A stretch of 64,000 nt of DNA from CAIYRG01 sp965247505 (GTDB lineage Bacteria > Pseudomonadota > Alphaproteobacteria > Micropepsales > Micropepsaceae), in NCBI GenBank assembly GCA_965247505.1, contig OZ252020.1, positions 4,092,001 through 4,156,000 on the forward strand, read 5' to 3'. A program made the translations under genes and the position numbers. Below, in pieces: positions 57,565-64,000 of this stretch (position 1 is the stretch's first letter; every line of letters starts with the position of its first letter). The notes beneath the pieces are model-generated. The model was given only the letters and a program-made list of their open reading frames with translations. It was not told where the DNA came from and searched no databases.

Positions 57565-58264
57565 TGCATTTTTCTAGCGGCACGCTTCTCACCATTGCAG
57601 CCGAATCCGCACCTTCCGCAGCCACCCAAGCCGCAGCGGGGTCGAGGCCGGCTTCGTCAAGCAGCGTTGAGAGTTTGACACCCGTCCATTCGGAGCAAGA
57701 AAGTTGGCCATGGATCTAGCCCGCCGTAATCTGGCTAGGCTCTGGCGGCCTGCTTGTTCCTCCGCTATTGCCTGAGCATTCGACAAAGCGAATATGTGTT
57801 TCCATCGGATAGCGCAGCAGCGATTCGCGGGTGAAAATCAGCGGGCGCTCCACCAAACCTTGGATGAGCAACTCATGTCGGTTGGGATCGATCGCGGGCA
57901 CGCCATTATGGTGCCGCTCGAAATGAAGACCATTAGGCGTGATCGTGCCCACGAGCAGATGCAATGGCGTCCGCGAGGAGCCCGTGGGTTCGCGCCCAGG
58001 AGCGAGAGCATAGATTCGCTGGATTTCGTTTTCCCATTCGGAAGGCCGGCCATAGCCGGACATCACTGCACCGGGGCGCGTCATCCAGGCCGGGGCGGAA
58101 GCACAAACGGCATCGGCCGCTTTGGCTCCACCCGTTATTGCAACAGAGGCGCCTGCCGCAAGAACCCCACCATGTAAAAAAGCTCGACGATGAAGAAGAC
58201 CGTTGCCCGCAACCGAAACACCAAGGGCTTCCTCAAACTCGATTAGATCGCGCTTGCCCCCCAT
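57565..58264 (-). pseudogene. soxC: SoxC-like sulfur dehydrogenase molybdenum subunit, with an in-frame stop and 3' truncation
   Basis: The N-terminus has a Tat signal (RRAFLHGGVLAAGASVAITG) and continues AWMTRPGAVMSGYGRPSEWE, GTITPNGLHFERHHNGVPAI and ETHIRFVECSGNSGG, the Moco-binding Cys of the sulfite oxidase fold, which is SoxC-like. At 57716-57718 a TAG stands in frame after SQITAG. Beyond it the same frame continues IHGQLSCSEWTGVKLSTLLD, EAGLDPAAAWVAAEGADSAA and VRSVPLEKC, typical of SoxC, then meets IS256. So there are two separate lesions. No soxD or other sox gene is present. Confidence 0.9.
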
Positions 58265-58354
58265 AATTGTCTGACGTCAGCGCCTTTGGGACGAATTGAG
58301 GTAATTGCATAACGGAGGATTTCTGGCTCATCGTAGTGACCGAAGGGAACGAAG

Positions 58355-58729
58355 ATGAGACAGAAATCAATGAGCAAGAACGACCCGGCGGAGAGAACGG
58401 TTCGGGATATTCGGCGCAAGACACGCAAGCAGTATACGGCTGAGGAGAAGATCCGGATCGTGGTGTCGGGCCTGCGCGGCGAGGAGAGCATCGCCGCCTT
58501 GTGCCGCCGCGAGGGCATCGCCGAGGGTCTGTATTACAGCTGGTCGAAAGAGTTTTTGGAAGCGGGCAAGAAGCGGCTCGCCGGCGACACCGGGCGCCAA
58601 GCGACCTCGGGCGAGGTTAAAGGCCTGCGCCAGGAGATGCGCGACTTGAAGGAGTTGGTCGCCGAACTGTCGCTGGAGAACCGTCTTCTCAAAAAAAATA
58701 TGATCGGGCATGGGGGAGGCGAGGAATGA
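58355..58729 (+). CDS. IS3-type transposase OrfA
   Basis: The protein has 124 residues. The helix-turn-helix has EEKIRIVVSGLRGEESIAAL and CRREGIAEGLYYSWSKEFLE, followed by a coiled coil (MRDLKELVAELSLENRLLKK). It ends with an A8 run in CTCAAAAAAAATATG that may serve for frameshifting into OrfB. The stop overlaps the OrfB ATG by ATGA. Confidence 0.88.
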   Translation: MRQKSMSKNDPAERTVRDIRRKTRKQYTAEEKIRIVVSGLRGEESIAALCRREGIAEGLYYSWSKEFLEAGKKRLAGDTGRQATSGEVKGLRQEMRDLKELVAELSLENRLLKKNMIGHGGGEE

Positions 58730-59706
58730 GGTATCCCGCATCCGAGAAGCTGGAGATCATCCGCCTGGTCGAGCAGTCCCACCTGGGCGTCGGGTCCACT
58801 TTGGACAAGCTGGGCATTCCGAAGACCACCTTTTATCGCTGGTACGATCGCTTTCTGGCCTTTGGCGACGCCGGTCTTGAGGATCGCAACAGCAGCCCGG
58901 GCCGGATGTGGAACCGGATCCCGGATGATGTCCGGGGGCAGATCATCGATCTTGCCCTGGAGGAGACGCAACTGTCGCCCCGGGAACTGGCCGTCAGGTT
59001 TACGGACACCAGGGGCTACTTTGTCTCGGAAGCCTTGGTTTACCGGCTTCTCAAGGCCCACGGCCTGATCACCAGCCCCGCTTTCGTGGTCATCAAGGCA
59101 GCCGATGAGTTCCGCGACAAGACCACGGCGCCGAACCAGCTGTGGCAGACCGACTTCACCTATCTCAAGGTCATCGGCTGGGGCTGGTTTTACCTGTCGA
59201 CCATCCTGGACGACTATTCCCGCTACATAATTGCTTGGAAGCTCTGCACCAACATGACGGCGGACGATGTGACGGCAACACTGAAGTTGGCGCTAGAAGC
59301 CTCAGGCTGCAATCGCGCCACTGTCGTCCACAAGCCGAGGCTGCTCAGCGACAACGGCTCGTCCTATATCTCCGGCGATCTGGCTGAATGGCTCGAGGAC
59401 CACGGTATGGATCACGTTCGGGGCGCACCGTATCACCCGCAAACCCAGGGCAAGATCGAGCGCTGGCATCAAACGCTGAAGAACCGGATCCTGCTTGAAA
59501 ATTATTATCTACCCGGCGATCTCGAAAACCAGATCAGCGCCTTCGTCGATCACTACAACAACCAACGCTACCACGAGAGCATCGGCAACGTAACTCCAGC
59601 CGACGCCTACTTTGGACGCCACACCGCCATCATCGAAAAGAGAAAAAGGATCAAAAAACTGACCACCCAAAACCGCCGCTTGAACCATCAACGCCAAGCG
59701 GCTTAA
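58726..59706 (+). CDS. IS3-type transposase OrfB (DDE integrase domain)
   Basis: The protein has 326 residues. An N-terminal helix-turn-helix (VGSTLDKLGIPKTTFYRWYD) is followed by the integrase core: NQLWQTDFTYLKVIGWGWFY (first Asp), PRLLSDNGSSYISGDLAEWL (second Asp), HPQTQGKIERWHQTLKNRIL (Glu). The basic C-terminus is RKRIKKLTTQNRRLNHQRQA. All three catalytic residues are kept, so the element is probably active. Confidence 0.93.
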   Translation: MRYPASEKLEIIRLVEQSHLGVGSTLDKLGIPKTTFYRWYDRFLAFGDAGLEDRNSSPGRMWNRIPDDVRGQIIDLALEETQLSPRELAVRFTDTRGYFVSEALVYRLLKAHGLITSPAFVVIKAADEFRDKTTAPNQLWQTDFTYLKVIGWGWFYLSTILDDYSRYIIAWKLCTNMTADDVTATLKLALEASGCNRATVVHKPRLLSDNGSSYISGDLAEWLEDHGMDHVRGAPYHPQTQGKIERWHQTLKNRILLENYYLPGDLENQISAFVDHYNNQRYHESIGNVTPADAYFGRHTAIIEKRKRIKKLTTQNRRLNHQRQAA

Positions 59707-59907
59707 CATCAAACAAAGATGAGCCAGATCCTCCCTTATGAAACACGCTCAACAGTCCCATTTGTTTTGATGACGGACAGTCCAACCTGGACTGACGGTT
59801 GGACAAATAAACGGAATAAGCCAATGTTTCTTAACGATATTTTTCCGACTGGCTCAATCCCCTTTGAATTGGTCCACCCTATTGTGATGGAAAGAGGAGG
59901 ACCGAAG

Positions 59908-60186
59908 ATGGCTGCTAAGCGCCATAAACCAGAAGAGATCGTATCTAAGCTGCGTCAGGTTGACGTTTTACTGGGGCAAGGGAAGTCTCGGATCGATGCC
60001 ATTCGCCAGATTGGCGTAACCGCGTTCACCTACTACCGCTGGCGCAAGAACTATGGCGGCATGGGTACAGATCAGCTCAAACAGTTGAAGCGGCTTAAGG
60101 TGGAGAACCAACGGCTTCGAAGGGCTGTTGCGGACCTCACGCTTGATAAGCAGATCCTAGCGGAGGCCGCCCGGGGAAACTTCTAA
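59908..60186 (+). CDS. IS407-type transposase OrfA
   Basis: The protein has 92 residues: RHKPEEIVSKLRQVDVLLGQ, IRQIGVTAFTYYRWRKNYGG and a coil VENQRLRRAVADLTLDKQIL, ending in RGNF. GGAGGACCGAAG is upstream of ATG 59908. The OrfB frame opens again about 3 codons before this stop (reads LSPSRRRRCCIDQV), so a -1 shift or coupled start makes the full transposase, as in this group. Confidence 0.9.
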   Translation: MAAKRHKPEEIVSKLRQVDVLLGQGKSRIDAIRQIGVTAFTYYRWRKNYGGMGTDQLKQLKRLKVENQRLRRAVADLTLDKQILAEAARGNF

Positions 60187-60218
60187 GCCCCTCGCGTCGT
60201 AGGTGTTGCATTGATCAG

Positions 60219-61034
60219 GTGCGTGACAAGCTGAGTGTTTCCGAACGCCGTGCCTGTCGCGTACTTGGTCAGCATCGCACCACACAACGCCACGATCCAA
60301 GGGGCAAAGAAGACGAAGAGCGCCTTGTCGGCGACATGACCGAACTGGCCCGGCAATATGGCCGCTACGGCTATCGTCGCATTACCGCCCTCCTTAGAGG
60401 GGCCGGTTGGCATATCAATGACAAGCGTGTGGAGCGCCTATGGCGACGGGAGGGGCTTAAGGTCCCACAGAAACAGCCGAAGAAAGGCCGCCTGTGGCTC
60501 AATGATGGCTCGTGTGTCCGCTTGCGGGCAGGCTATGTGAACCACGTCTGGTCCTATGATTTTGTTCATCATCGAACCGACGATGGGCGCGTGTTCCGAA
60601 CCCTCAACGTCCTGGATGAGTTTAGTCGGGAATGTCTGGCCATTCGGGTGAAGCGGAAACTCAATTCTACCGATGTGATCGATGTCCTCACCGATCTCTT
60701 CATTCTGCATGGCGTACCAGCCTACATTCGTTCCGATAATGAGCCGGAGTTTGTTGCTAAAGCCGTACGCAACTGGATCAGCGTGGTTGGAGCAAAGACC
60801 GCCTACATTGAGCCTGGAAGCCCCTGGGAGAACGGCTACATCGAGAGCTTCAACGCACGCTTCAGGGACGAACTTCTCAACGGGGAAATCTTCTATTCTT
60901 TGAGAGAAGCACAGATCGTCATCAAGCAATGGCGGCGGCACTACAACACAAAGCGCCCGCACAGTGCCCTCGGTTATCGGCCCCCGGCGCCAGAAACCAT
61001 CGTCCCGTTGCCAGAAAGACCGACCATGAACTAA
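60219..61034 (+). CDS. IS407-type transposase OrfB
   Basis: The protein has at least 271 residues. RACRVLGQHRTTQRHDPRGK and GRYGYRRITALLRGAGWHIN are typical of IS407 OrfB. The integrase core has VWSYDFVHHRTDDGRVFRTL (first Asp), PAYIRSDNEPEFVAKAVRNW (second Asp) and GSPWENGYIESFNARFRDEL (Glu). Upstream of GTG 60219 the frame is open to 60186 (LSPSRRRRCCIDQV), which is probably included by frameshift from OrfA. The triad is intact. Confidence 0.92.
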   Translation: MRDKLSVSERRACRVLGQHRTTQRHDPRGKEDEERLVGDMTELARQYGRYGYRRITALLRGAGWHINDKRVERLWRREGLKVPQKQPKKGRLWLNDGSCVRLRAGYVNHVWSYDFVHHRTDDGRVFRTLNVLDEFSRECLAIRVKRKLNSTDVIDVLTDLFILHGVPAYIRSDNEPEFVAKAVRNWISVVGAKTAYIEPGSPWENGYIESFNARFRDELLNGEIFYSLREAQIVIKQWRRHYNTKRPHSALGYRPPAPETIVPLPERPTMN

Positions 61035-61068
61035 GATTCAAACTGGACCAGTCAGTGGGGGCTGATCA

Positions 61069-61251
61069 GTAGGTGAACGCGGTTACGCCAATCTGGCGAA
61101 TGGCATCGATCCGAGACTTCCCTTGCCCCAGTAAAACGTCAACCTGACGCAGCTTAGATACGATCTCTTCTGGTTTATGGCGCTTAGCAGCCATCTTCGG
61201 TCCTCCTCTTTCCATCACAATAGGGTGGACCAATTCAAAGGGGGAGGATCA
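61069..61251 (-). mobile_element. Inverted remnant of the same IS407-type element (OrfA 5' part)
   Basis: This block is the reverse complement of the first part of the complete copy, from its left tip (TGATCCTCCCCC at 61251) through most of the OrfA 5' half (TTCACCTAC at its inner edge). The inner edge abuts the right tip of the complete copy. It supports the true left end of the element and shows a second insertion partly lost. The tip provides the stop of a small zinc-ribbon ORF on the minus strand. Confidence 0.85.
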
Positions 61252-61410
61252 CCAGCTGAGACGAATTTTTTTCCCATTGCACTCTGGACATGGTCTTTCC
61301 GGCAGGAGCCGACGCTCGCGTTGCGCTTGTTGTATTTCATGTGCCTCAAGCACTGGAGCTTCAAATCGATTGCCACATAATTCGCAAACAAATCCTAGAA
61401 ACCGCGTCAT
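61249..61410 (-). CDS. Small zinc-ribbon protein, possibly C-terminally cut by the IS remnant
   Basis: The ORF encodes 53 residues: MTRFLGFVCELCGNRFEAPV, then EIQQAQRERRLLPERPCPEC and NGKKIRLSW, with two CxxC pairs (CELC, CPEC). GAGGG lies upstream of the ATG. The TGA is made by the first bases of the IS tip, so the native C-terminus may have been longer. The layout resembles small FmdB- or DNA-adaptor-like zinc ribbons, but I cannot assign it. It would be too short for many gene callers. Confidence 0.55.
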   Translation of the reverse strand: MTRFLGFVCELCGNRFEAPVLEAHEIQQAQRERRLLPERPCPECNGKKIRLSW

Positions 61411-61728
61411 CGCTCATGCCCTCAAAAGCAGATATTTGGGCAACAGTGGAGAAAGTCCGCTTGGTGCCAATAGCGCACATCGCAGATCGTTACAGTTAGG
61501 GTATGAAATCCAAAAACGATTGGAGTGCCAAATCACTTGATGTTCTGGCCCAAGCGTGGCCCCGTTTTTTTCAACTCATCCACCGCATGGAGCGAGGACG
61601 ATGTCCGCTAAGTGCCAAGAGCGGAATTCGGCTACTCCGCGGTCAGTGCTGTGGGACGACTCTTTCCTTAGTTTATGATTTTTATTATAAGGACCATTGA
61701 GCGCGCTTATTTTGCTTCGGGAGCCCAT
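61411..61728. other. Intergenic region without an assigned gene
   Basis: Both strands have only short open frames without a convincing ribosome site or recognisable motif. The right end, AT-rich (TTATGATTTTTATTATAAGG at about 61673), is likely the promoter region for the DUF6152 gene at 61729. No inverted repeats long enough to note were found. Confidence 0.5.
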
Positions 61729-62112
61729 ATGAGCCTCAGGATTTTCATCCTCACGGCCTTCGCCGCTTTTGCCCTGGCCGTTCCGGCATGGGCGCATCAC
61801 AGCCATGCGATGTATGTGCAGGGAGAAGACGTATTAATCGATGTGCAGGGAACGGTCTCGGAAGTGCACTGGATCAACCCCCATGTGTGGGTTTACCTTG
61901 ATGTTGCCGATCAGCAGGGCCAGACCACGACCTGGGCGCTGGAAGGCGGCTCCGTTGGCGAGCTGACACGCGGCGGCTGGACTGAAGAAAGCATCGAGAT
62001 TGGTGACGACATCACGGTGCGTTGCCGCGCAACTAAGGACGGAAAGACAGGTTGCCTCCTTGGCTATGTGACGTCGGTCAACGGAACCGAGATGTACAAG
62101 GAATTCGACTGA
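61729..62112 (+). CDS. DUF6152-like exported protein
   Basis: The protein has 127 residues with a signal peptide ending PAWAHHSHAMYV; again His-His starts the mature chain. VQGTVSEVHWINPHVWVYLD, TTTWALEGGSVGELTRGGWT and ITVRCRATKDGKTGCLLGYV follow. Two cysteines in the last segment are not present in the other three members. ATG 61729 was preferred over the frame start at 61675 because GGGAGCCC precedes it. It is convergent with a family C gene and close to a family A gene at 63109. Confidence 0.86.
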   Translation: MSLRIFILTAFAAFALAVPAWAHHSHAMYVQGEDVLIDVQGTVSEVHWINPHVWVYLDVADQQGQTTTWALEGGSVGELTRGGWTEESIEIGDDITVRCRATKDGKTGCLLGYVTSVNGTEMYKEFD

Positions 62113-62266
62113 GCCTTCTTGGGCCCTCGGATTTTTATTTCCCTCGGATTCTTAATTGCAAATGCAAAACCCGTCCGGCGCCGTGCAAACCAGCCACGGA
62201 ACTGATCATAGTCTAGCGATCGCCTGGGCCTTTGGCCGTCAATCACTCGCCAAATTACGCGCCGCG

Positions 62267-62858
62267 TCAATCGCCAGCGTATCCGTGACCGATTTCAATT
62301 ATTTGTCCGTTGAAGTCGATGGTATTGCGGAGCACCTCTCCGTCCTCGTCGAGAATCCACAATGACGATAGAAACAGCCCGGCCGCTGGTTGATCTGGGG
62401 GCAAAATTGCTTGCTGAATGTAAAGACGGCGATTTTGCAGGAGGAGCTGCCAGGAGCTGCGGCTCTCGTCCGGATAGGTGGCCAGAATTTGGTGTCCTTC
62501 GACCCGGCTTACTTGTGCATAGGCGTCATAGGTAATCTCGCCATCTCTCTCGGCGACAAGCTTGCGGATATTCCAGGCCTCATGTGCAATAGCCCCACGG
62601 ATAGTGCTGACATTGTCGTTGGACGTAAGATCCACCACTGTCACAAGATGGCGGCCGCCGCGTCGTTCGGCTGCATATTGTTTTGCCGGCATAATTTCTT
62701 CATTTAAAAATACGTAGTCGATGTCTTCTATGGTTGGCGCGCCCGGCAGAACCACACTGAAAAATTGCTCTCGGTCGACGAATTCGGCGTATTCCTGTGC
62801 CACGACGGAACTCGATAGCAATGGGATCGAACAGGCCAGAAAAAAACCTTATGAACAT
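62267..62858 (-). pseudogene. Family C exported protein with a signal-peptide frameshift at a T7 run
   Basis: The main frame (from a TTG at 62821) gives AQEYAEFVDREQFFSVVLPG, HLVTVVDLTSNDNVSTIRG and RRLYIQQAILPPDQPAAGLF, matching family C. The frame lacks a start and signal peptide. Upstream, ATG 62858 with GGGAGGA starts MFIRFF and then runs into a (T)7 tract; with six T the frame would continue FLACSIPLLSSSVVAQEYAE, a perfect signal peptide. So one extra T breaks the gene. It could be real, phase-variable, or a homopolymer read error. Confidence 0.75.
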
Positions 62859-63108
62859 TTCTTGTATCCTCCCAATGCACGTGCCGCTAAACAGCGACAT
62901 CCACTACCGCTTGCATGCAGACTAAATTGTCATTGAGTAATGACGCAACCACATACAACATCGTCAGCGCGCACCCGTCCTGAGGCTTTCGGCCGCCAGC
63001 GGCCTGAGCATCTAAGCCCCTAATTCCTCTCCTGGACTGACACGTGCCGAGGCGGTAGCCTTTCGGTACCGCTGTTACGCGAATCCGACGGATCACGGAG
63101 GCTCTACA

Positions 63109-63999
63109 ATGCGCAGACACGCGATTGCCGCTCTCGCAGTTGGAATTTGTGTATGCACACTCGCCTTGCCGGTTCACGGCCAGGAGAGTGCGTCCGCCGA
63201 AGATGGCGCGCTGCCTGATTTTTCCGGCGTGTGGGGACGTACGCGGCTCGAACTCGAACTGCCGTTTTCGGGCGCCGGACCGGTGACAAATACGAGCGAA
63301 GTCCCAGGTCTTCTCGCTGGAGATTACAACAATCCGATGCTCAGGCCCTGGGCAGCGGACGTCGTCAGGAGCCGTGCCGAACTCGCGCAAACCGGCGAAC
63401 CCGTTCCTAGCCCGCACAACATGTGTCAGCTGGAAGGCGTGCCCTTTGTTTTCGGCGTGAAGGAAATAAAGTTCCTGCAGACTCCCGAGCAAATCACGGT
63501 GGTCTATTATTCCAATCACCAGGTACGTTACGTTGCTATGAACGTTGCGCACTCGGCGCATCCCGTGCCCTCGTGGTACGGAGAGTCCGTCGGCCATTAC
63601 GAAGGCAATGACACGCTGGTCATCGACACGATCGGCATAAAGCCTGCAAGCAATACCCAGGTCGATCGCTACGGCACGCCGCACACGGACGCCTTGCATG
63701 TCGTCGAGCGCTATCGCCTGGTTGACAGCGATCAAGTCGCGAGGACGGCGGAACCAGCCCGGCGACGCGAAGGCAGGGTGGGCACCTATTACCGCCCGCT
63801 ACCCGGAGGCAAGACGCTGGAGCTGCAATTTAACGTGGAGGACCAGGGCGCTTTCACCATGCCGTGGGGGGCAGTCATCCACAGTGAAATAACTCCGGAC
63901 AGGCTGAACTCGCTGGAGCATGTCTGCTCCGAGAATAATCGCTTCTTCTTCCGCGAGGAATTGTTCCCCATGACGAGTGCCGTCGAGCCGGACTTCTGA
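63109..63999 (+). CDS. Family A exported protein
   Basis: The protein has 296 residues with a signal peptide ending PVHGQES. Family A features: ALPDFSGVWGRTRLELELPF, GDYNNPMLRPWAADVVRSRA, NMCQLEGVPFVFGVKEIKFL, QVRYVAMNVAHSAHPVPSWY, GESVGHYEGNDTLVIDTIGI, LHVVERYRLVDSDQVARTAE and EHVCSENNRFFFREELFP. One extra residue (N in EGNDT) marks this copy. GGAGGCTC precedes the ATG. The stop is one base from the window end, so the gene is complete. It follows a DUF6152 gene and a broken family C gene. Confidence 0.84.
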   Translation: MRRHAIAALAVGICVCTLALPVHGQESASAEDGALPDFSGVWGRTRLELELPFSGAGPVTNTSEVPGLLAGDYNNPMLRPWAADVVRSRAELAQTGEPVPSPHNMCQLEGVPFVFGVKEIKFLQTPEQITVVYYSNHQVRYVAMNVAHSAHPVPSWYGESVGHYEGNDTLVIDTIGIKPASNTQVDRYGTPHTDALHVVERYRLVDSDQVARTAEPARRREGRVGTYYRPLPGGKTLELQFNVEDQGAFTMPWGAVIHSEITPDRLNSLEHVCSENNRFFFREELFPMTSAVEPDF

Positions 64000-64000
64000 G

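Larger units (their letters stand above)
58268..59779 (+). mobile_element. IS3-type element with long imperfect inverted repeats
   Basis: About 1512 bp. The left end starts TGTCTGACGTCA and, read inward, the right starts TGTCCGTCATCA. Further inward both contain CATAA(C/G)GGAGGAT and CTGGCTCATC, so the similarity extends over about 60 bp. Two overlapping ORFs occupy it. It lies just upstream of the soxC start without entering the gene. No matching target duplication was found. Just right of the tip is a palindrome GTCCAACC/GGTTGGAC. Confidence 0.82.
59850..61068 (+). mobile_element. IS3-family (IS407-like) element
   Basis: About 1219 bp. The right tip, read inward, is TGATCAGCCCCCACTGACTG followed by GTCCA. 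The left end of this copy (TGGCTCAATCCCCTTTGAAT) is degenerate, but the tip of the inverted remnant at 61251 shows the expected TGATCCTCCCCCTTTGAATT. So the left end of this copy has diverged or been altered. OrfA and OrfB are intact. The right tip directly abuts the remnant described separately. Confidence 0.8.

Noticed and set aside
62700..62900. Separate ORF starting MSLFSGTCIGRIQE on the minus strand
   Set aside because: Its useful part is explained as the signal peptide start of the family C gene before the T7 frameshift.

Overview
The window looks like a piece of an alphaproteobacterial chromosome. The support is a cox/xdhC-type molybdenum hydroxylase accessory cluster, a CarD regulator with an H1-like tail, DUF3297, NnrU, GlcG/HbpS-like, DUF1993 and TctC-type proteins, and a tRNA-Glu(UUC). 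It is unusually rich in insertion sequences (IS256, IS1380, IS30, three IS3-type elements, IS21, IS1595 and several remnants). Many ordinary genes are broken by them, so the genome seems to be in active IS expansion and gene decay, as in a host-associated or recently bottlenecked lineage. That lifestyle is inference; no species can be named from the sequence alone.

Layout. 1-3.2 kb: end of an IS256-type element that truncates an exported protein gene, a DUF2147 gene, an IS1380 element and tRNA-Glu. 3.2-18.7 kb: mostly exported proteins (thermonuclease, cytochrome c/Vgb-like propeller, uncharacterised periplasmic families, NnrU, GlcG-like, three solute-binding proteins without permeases, kelch protein, MBL-fold hydrolase). 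18.76-20.2 kb: IS256 copy with a clear 8-bp target duplication. 20.2-25 kb: more exported proteins and a retropepsin-like protease. 25.2-28.2 kb: one HbpS/GlcG-type gene cut into three pieces by an IS30 and an IS3 element. 28.3-31.6 kb: DUF3617, a degenerate beta-lactamase-like protein, a ClpP-like protein and a NifU/IscU-like scaffold. 31.6-40.1 kb: molybdenum cofactor MocA fusion, a second cytochrome c/propeller protein, a two-component system, and xdhC-coxM-coxS-coxG without coxL. 40.3-43.99 kb: double cold-shock protein, a DUF192 gene cut by IS256, LysE exporter and Nudix hydrolase. 44-50.6 kb: a decayed accessory island with truncated DNA methylase fragments, a broken IS21, IS remnants and an IS1595 element, bounded by an exact 17-bp inverted repeat. 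50.7-56.1 kb: FKBP lipoprotein, FAD-linked oxidase, Sua5, DoxX behind a G14 tract, a second thermonuclease interrupted by a 126-bp miniature insertion, and CarD. 56.1-61.4 kb: IS256 copy 3, a soxC pseudogene and two IS3-type elements. 61.7-64 kb: another cluster of the uncharacterised periplasmic families.

How the genes relate. Three uncharacterised exported families recur together: family A (motif like GHYEGDTLVVDT; four members), DUF6152 (four members) and family C (FPVEP-type N-terminus with a YEVTVVD-like strand; four members). They form adjacent groups at 15.2-18.7, 21.6-22.9 and 61.7-64 kb, so they probably act in one periplasmic process, whose function I cannot name. The MocA-type cytidylyltransferase, XdhC and CoxG genes would serve maturation of an MCD-containing hydroxylase whose small and medium subunits are here but whose catalytic subunit is not.

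Limits. Everything is read by eye from sequence and translations. Family names rest on recognised motifs, not on database searches, and IS ends are given only where inverted repeats could be aligned by hand.
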